Positions 41,896-45,189 of a stretch of 45,189 nucleotides of DNA are shown piece by piece. The first letter of the stretch is position 1. Each line of letters opens with the position of its first letter. The DNA lies in contig NZ_PPCG01000068.1 in NCBI RefSeq assembly GCF_002913745.1, positions 1-45,189 of the forward strand. The letters run 5' to 3'. The notes under the pieces were generated by a model. It had not been told where the DNA came from. It saw only the letters and a list, made by a program, of their open reading frames with translations, and made no database searches. The stretch comes from Campylobacter concisus. Its GTDB lineage: Bacteria; Campylobacterota; Campylobacteria; Campylobacterales; Campylobacteraceae. Made by a program: the position numbers and the translations under genes.

Positions 41896-42519
41896 ATGGA
41901 CGATCAAAAAGATAAAGTTATATTTGAAAATATGAAAAATTTTTTTAAGGTCGATAGTCTCGAAGATGTAGCAGAAAGGTTAGGTTATTCTAGGAGCACG
42001 GCCGCCACATGGCGCTCAAAAGGCTTAACCTCAACTGTAAAATTAAAATTCGCCAGTCTAAGCGCATATAAGGTTAATAAACCTTATAAGGATAAAGCGG
42101 ATTTAAGGTATTTTGAGAATGTAACAGCAAGTGCTGGCTATGGCTCACAAAACGATGAACAAGATTATTCTATAATCCCTGTCGGTAGAGATTTTATGGA
42201 ACAAGTTTTAAAAATACCATTTAAAAACTATGATGTAATTAAGGTTTTTGGCGATAGTATGGAGCCGTTTGCACAAGATGGCGACGCCGTAGTAGTGGAT
42301 TTGGATGCAGAGGTAAAAAATGGCGACATAGTTATAGCAAACATCGGCGGAGACGTATATATAAAGAAATTTTTGAGAGACACGATACACAAAGAAGTAA
42401 AATTAACATCATTGAATAGCTTTTATCAAGATATTATTTTAAAGGGCGAGGAAATAAATCAGTTAAAAATAATTGGTAAGGTTAGATGTAAATTTAATAT
42501 CAATATGAAAATATTTTAA
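41896..42519 (+). CDS. LexA/CI-like S24 phage repressor
   Basis: This 207-aa protein starts at the ATG at 41896 with AAAGGCGG upstream. An N-terminal HTH (about 22-42, SLEDVAERLGYSRSTAATWR) leads to a probable Ala80-Gly81 cleavage site. The S24 peptidase domain has Ser121 in FGDSMEP and Lys157 or Lys158 in DVYIKKF. RecA-triggered self-cleavage, and hence induction by DNA damage, is expected from the family. Mu's own c repressor lacks this domain, so the switch has been exchanged. Confidence 0.9.
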   Translation: MDDQKDKVIFENMKNFFKVDSLEDVAERLGYSRSTAATWRSKGLTSTVKLKFASLSAYKVNKPYKDKADLRYFENVTASAGYGSQNDEQDYSIIPVGRDFMEQVLKIPFKNYDVIKVFGDSMEPFAQDGDAVVVDLDAEVKNGDIVIANIGGDVYIKKFLRDTIHKEVKLTSLNSFYQDIILKGEEINQLKIIGKVRCKFNINMKIF

Positions 42520-42540
42520 AACATAAAAATAAACTTAAAA

Positions 42541-42711
42541 TGATGATTAATAGTTTAAGCTATTTCTAAACAATATTTAAGATTAAAATAGTTTTTTATT
42601 GCATTTTTTGCAATGATGATTAAAGATAAATCCATAAATACGCCAATTATTAGAATTAATCATCATTAAGTCTTGATTAATCATCATTTTTCTAAAAATT
42701 TGATGATTAAT
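42541..42711. repeat. five-copy TGATGATTAA cluster
   Basis: TGATGATTAA(T) occurs at 42541-42551, 42614-42623 and 42701-42711 on the plus strand, and at 42655-42665 and 42676-42686 on the minus strand. All lie just beyond the repressor stop at the phage left end. They may be repressor, transposase or host-factor binding sites. No copies were seen near the right end. Confidence 0.75.
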
Positions 42712-42836
42712 GCCTATATTTTTAAATTTTACCTATGCTTTTGACGGCAAACCTTAAGCGGTATATGCCCTTGATGCGTAAAATCTTGGGACGATTTTTG
42801 GGACGCTTTAAAAGGTGTTTAAAAGTCGATTATTTG

Positions 42837-42854
42837 GTATTTAAAGTCTTTTTG
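42837..42854 (-). repeat. prophage-end 18-bp element, left-end copy
   Basis: This is the reverse-strand partner (17 of 18 identical) of the element at 9642-9659. The two copies are 33.2 kb apart and point inward, like Mu L1/R1 transposase sites. Confidence 0.55.
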
Positions 42855-42902
42855 CGATGTTAAATTTTTCCGCTTTTTTGGGACAAAACGGACGATTTGG
42901 GA

Positions 42903-43016
42903 TTATAGGGATTTTTCTTGCAGCTGAATTTTTGCATTACAACTGAGAGTGAAGCTTTTTAAAATGCCTATTTTACGCGCTTTCAAAAATCTCGCGCTAA
43001 AATTTCTCACTCTCAT
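42903..43016 (-). other. nested hairpin with possible 37-aa frame
   Basis: Outer arms TGAGAGTGA (42944-42952) and TCACTCTCA (43007-43015) enclose inner arms ATTTTACGCG and CGCGCTAAAAT (42970-42979 and 42993-43003). A basic 37-aa frame starting MRVRNFSARFLKARKIG lies across it on the minus strand, with AGGGGG 8 nt upstream. It could be a repeated intergenic element, a small RNA or terminator of the carrier gene, or a tiny gene. Confidence 0.4.
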
Positions 43017-43058
43017 TTTCTATACCCCCTCACAAAACAGCTTGTCAGAAATAAAATT

Positions 43059-44738
43059 TTAGTTAAGATATCCGTAGATATTTGCTAGCACCCAGCCAAC
43101 CGCACAAGAGCTAAATACACCTATGAAACCAGGTATGATAAAGCTGTGATTGATTACATATTTACCAATGTGTGTTGTGCCTGAGCGGTCAAACTGCACG
43201 GCTGCAAGGTCGCTTGGATATGTTGGAAGGATGAAGTATCCATAGCAAGCAGTAGCAAACGCGACAATAACGCCTGGGTGAACACCTATTTGAACAGCAA
43301 GTGGCACAAATGTAGCAGCTGCAGCAGCTTGAGAGTTTAGGAATTTTGATATAAGCATACCAACTATGATATACATCCAAGGATATGCTTTCATAACCTC
43401 GCCAAGTGAGCCTTTAAGCATATCAATGTGAGAGTGGAACATTGTCTCAGCCATCCAGCTAATGCCGTAAATCGCAACAAGTGCAACCATGCCGCTGTGG
43501 AAAATTTCATTTTGACCAATCTTGGCTGCTTTAATGCCTGAGTAGATCATCATGATAGATGCTGCTAAAAGCATGAAAATTTGGATCGTATCAACCATGC
43601 CAAGTGGTGCAGTCTTTTTCATAGTATCTTTTACTACTATGTTAGCGTTTGAGATAGTTTCGCTTTTATCACCTGCAGTGATAACAACATCAGCGCCATT
43701 TGAAACAATGTTTTGTGTTACCTTGTTGTCTTTATCTAACACTTGAACGCTTGTAAATTTAGTAGCATCTTTTACTTTATTGTCTTTTACATTTGAAACG
43801 ATCTTACTATCACCAACCATAGAAACAACTTGTCCGTCTTTAACAGTGATGTTTTTAACTGTTTTTTTATCTACGATTATTTCTATTGATTTACCAGGAA
43901 CGTTACTTGTCCAACTTGGGCGAAGTTGTTTGTAATAACCTAAAACCGCAACAACAGCGATTGTAGCAAGGAATATCCACATAACATTCCATTGTTTTTT
44001 TGGCAAATGAACACCGATCAATGAATGTGCCTCATCAGAACCATATATATATTTTCTTTGTTCCGGATCAGCTATTTTTGCTTGGAATTCTGGATCTTTA
44101 TCAAGATCTTTTCCTCTAAATACTGAGTAAGTTCCTATGCAAAGCACGCCCAAAAACGTAGAAGGAATGGTAACTTTTAATAGATCAACATAGCTTGTAA
44201 AGCCCTCAATATGAACTGTACCAGTACCAAGAAGAACAGCAACCATAGACACACCAGCAACTGAAACTGGGCTTGCGATAATAGCAAGTTGTGATGAGAT
44301 CGTAGTAGCTGCCATCGGACGTTCTGGACGGATACCACTTTTCATTGATACGTCATAGATGATCGGTAAAAGTGTATAAACTGTGTGACCTGTACCGCAA
44401 AGCACTGTCAGTGTCCAGCCACAAATAGGCGCAAGATAACAAACTGTTTTTGGATGTTTTCTAAGCGCTCTTTCAGCGATCTGAAGCATAACATCAAGAC
44501 CACCAGCTGCTTGAAGTGTAGCACTTGCTACAACAACTGCAAGAATAGTTAATATAACATCAATAGCAGGCTTACCTGGTTTTAAATCAAATGCAAATAC
44601 CAGAATAACAAGACCGATGCCGCCAAGGACACCAAGTGCCATACCACCTTTTTTTGCTCCGTAGAACAAACAGCCGAGCACGACAATCAATTGTAAGAAA
44701 AACTGCGTACTCTCAGACAAACTTGTAAGAAATTCCAT
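43059..44738 (-). CDS. Dcu-family C4-dicarboxylate carrier with insertion
   Basis: This 559-aa inner-membrane carrier matches DcuA/DcuB antiporters, which exchange fumarate, aspartate or malate for succinate in anaerobic respiration. The N-terminal half is typical ([59 protein letters not shown]), as is the C-terminus ([16 protein letters not shown]). Between about residues 275 and 375 lies a hydrophilic, Val/Asp/Lys-rich insertion absent from the usual 430-450-aa proteins. A strong AAGGGAG lies upstream. Confidence 0.9.
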   Translation of the reverse strand: MEFLTSLSESTQFFLQLIVVLGCLFYGAKKGGMALGVLGGIGLVILVFAFDLKPGKPAIDVILTILAVVVASATLQAAGGLDVMLQIAERALRKHPKTVCYLAPICGWTLTVLCGTGHTVYTLLPIIYDVSMKSGIRPERPMAATTISSQLAIIASPVSVAGVSMVAVLLGTGTVHIEGFTSYVDLLKVTIPSTFLGVLCIGTYSVFRGKDLDKDPEFQAKIADPEQRKYIYGSDEAHSLIGVHLPKKQWNVMWIFLATIAVVAVLGYYKQLRPSWTSNVPGKSIEIIVDKKTVKNITVKDGQVVSMVGDSKIVSNVKDNKVKDATKFTSVQVLDKDNKVTQNIVSNGADVVITAGDKSETISNANIVVKDTMKKTAPLGMVDTIQIFMLLAASIMMIYSGIKAAKIGQNEIFHSGMVALVAIYGISWMAETMFHSHIDMLKGSLGEVMKAYPWMYIIVGMLISKFLNSQAAAAATFVPLAVQIGVHPGVIVAFATACYGYFILPTYPSDLAAVQFDRSGTTHIGKYVINHSFIIPGFIGVFSSCAVGWVLANIYGYLN

Positions 44739-44942
44739 GATTTCTCCCTTTTCGAAAATTACACGCGGAGTATATAAATATTAAAATTAAATACTAATTA
44801 AAAAAGATATGTAGAATTTAATATTACATTTAATTCTTGTTATCTTATCTATATTTTTGTGGAAAAATAAATATATTTAAAAGAAAGATTGAGATAAAAT
44901 CCTAAAAGTAAACAACTAATAGTTAAATTTAAGGAGAGAAGC

Positions 44943-45189
44943 ATGCAAATCCCTATCGCTTATGGCAAAGATGACCATATAAATTTAAAAATAGACGAAA
45001 AAAATCTGCTTGGTGTTTTTGACCCCAACCCCGTGGCTAAATTCGACGAAGCAGCGCTTATTGCAAAGGCTCTGGCAAATCCGATAAACCAAAAAAGCTT
45101 TGACGAGTTTATCGCCGGCGATGAAAAGATCGTTATCATCGTAAATGACGGCACAAGGCCTACGCCAACTGCTAAAATTTTAAAGCAAA
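44943..45189 (+). CDS. LarA-like lactate racemase, 5' part only
   Basis: The first 82 codons encode a protein beginning MQIPIAYGKDDHINLKID, with VIIVNDGTRPTPTAKIL, which matches the N-terminal (DUF2088) domain of nickel-pincer lactate racemase LarA. The window cuts the gene. AAGGAGAG lies just before the ATG. It is divergent from the dicarboxylate carrier gene, hinting at shared organic-acid metabolism. Related DUF2088 proteins have other substrates, so the exact reaction is open. Confidence 0.75.
   Translation, partial: MQIPIAYGKDDHINLKIDEKNLLGVFDPNPVAKFDEAALIAKALANPINQKSFDEFIAGDEKIVIIVNDGTRPTPTAKILKQ

Larger units (their letters stand above)
42520..43058. other. prophage left end and host junction, no clear gene
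   Basis: These 539 bases lie between the repressor and the dicarboxylate carrier gene. They hold five TGATGATTAA motifs (42541-42711), repeated GGGACG motifs (about 42788-42805 and 42880-42893), the 18-bp end element (42837-42854) and a nested hairpin with a possible 37-aa frame (42903-43016). The phage-host boundary probably lies outside 42854. A short minus-strand stretch near 42735-42825 could be an integrase remnant, but this is weak. Confidence 0.55.

Noticed and set aside
42598-42614. Hairpin ATTGCA-TTTTT-TGCAAT as the repressor terminator
   Set aside because: The stem is AT-rich and not followed by a T-run. It is too weak to call.
42541-42711. CRISPR array
   Set aside because: The repeats are only 10-11 bp, in mixed orientation and with irregular spacing. 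No cas genes are in the window.
9801-42760. AACCT at 9806-9810 and near 42749 as a 5-bp target duplication
   Set aside because: The 5-mer matches, but the inward sequences do not resemble each other and there is no TG...CA-type end. A chance match of five bases is easy to find in these AT-rich gaps.
42735-42825. Tyrosine-integrase remnant on the minus strand
   Set aside because: A 28-residue basic frame resembles integrase N-termini, but it has no start codon, is very short and contains the repeated GTCCCAA unit. It is too weak to annotate.

Overview
The window is AT-rich DNA from an epsilonproteobacterium, most likely a Campylobacter of the C. concisus type. That placement is an inference. 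It rests on the fabH-plsX-rpmF-yceD-ndk-ferredoxin cluster, flhB, a Dcu-type C4-dicarboxylate carrier, a lactate-racemase gene, and low-GC codon use. A complete-looking Mu-like transposable prophage of roughly 33 kb sits between flhB and the dicarboxylate carrier gene.

Host left flank (1-9.44 kb): on the minus strand lie fabH, plsX, rpmF, a YceD-like gene, ndk and a 2[4Fe-4S] ferredoxin. uvrA follows on the plus strand, then rpmA, rplU and an unknown 320-aa gene on the minus strand, then flhB on the plus strand. Host right flank (about 43.06-45.19 kb): a Dcu-family transporter with an unusual hydrophilic insertion, and the 5' end of a LarA-like gene.

Prophage (about 9.6-42.9 kb; its biological left end is at the right of the window). 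(1) Switch: a LexA-type (S24) repressor at 41.9 kb with a palindromic operator, a Ner-like gene at 40.5 kb, and between them a convergent pair of unknown genes. (2) Early region on the minus strand: MuA-like transposase (split by a frameshift), MuB-like ATPase, Gam, small unknown genes, a RepA-like ATPase, GemA, Mor, and two downstream unknown genes. (3) Head module on the plus strand (24.0-32.5 kb): gp37-like, protease with internal scaffold start, lambda-D-like decoration protein, lambda-E-like capsid, gp36-like, DUF1804, TerL, DUF935 portal, a MuF protein with an extra C-terminal domain, and gpG. (4) Lysis and P2-like contractile tail on the minus strand (11.4-23.8 kb): lysozyme, DUF5675, two-component spanin, candidate holin, baseplate V-W-J-I, fibre, sheath, tube, E/E' with a P2-like slippery site, tape measure, and U-X-D. 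(5) Beyond D lies a separately transcribed, very AT-rich gene for a HEPN-motif protein, a probable lysogenic-conversion (defence) gene.

The phage combines Mu transposition, a lambda-type capsid, a P2-type tail and a LexA-type repressor. The most promising new biology is the HEPN gene at 9.9-11.3 kb, the two-gene cassette inside the immunity region flanked by inverted repeats, a small divergent membrane-protein gene inside the tail operon, the MuF C-terminal domain, and the 18-bp inverted element shared by the two prophage ends. Exact ends and the 5-bp target duplication could not be fixed by eye.
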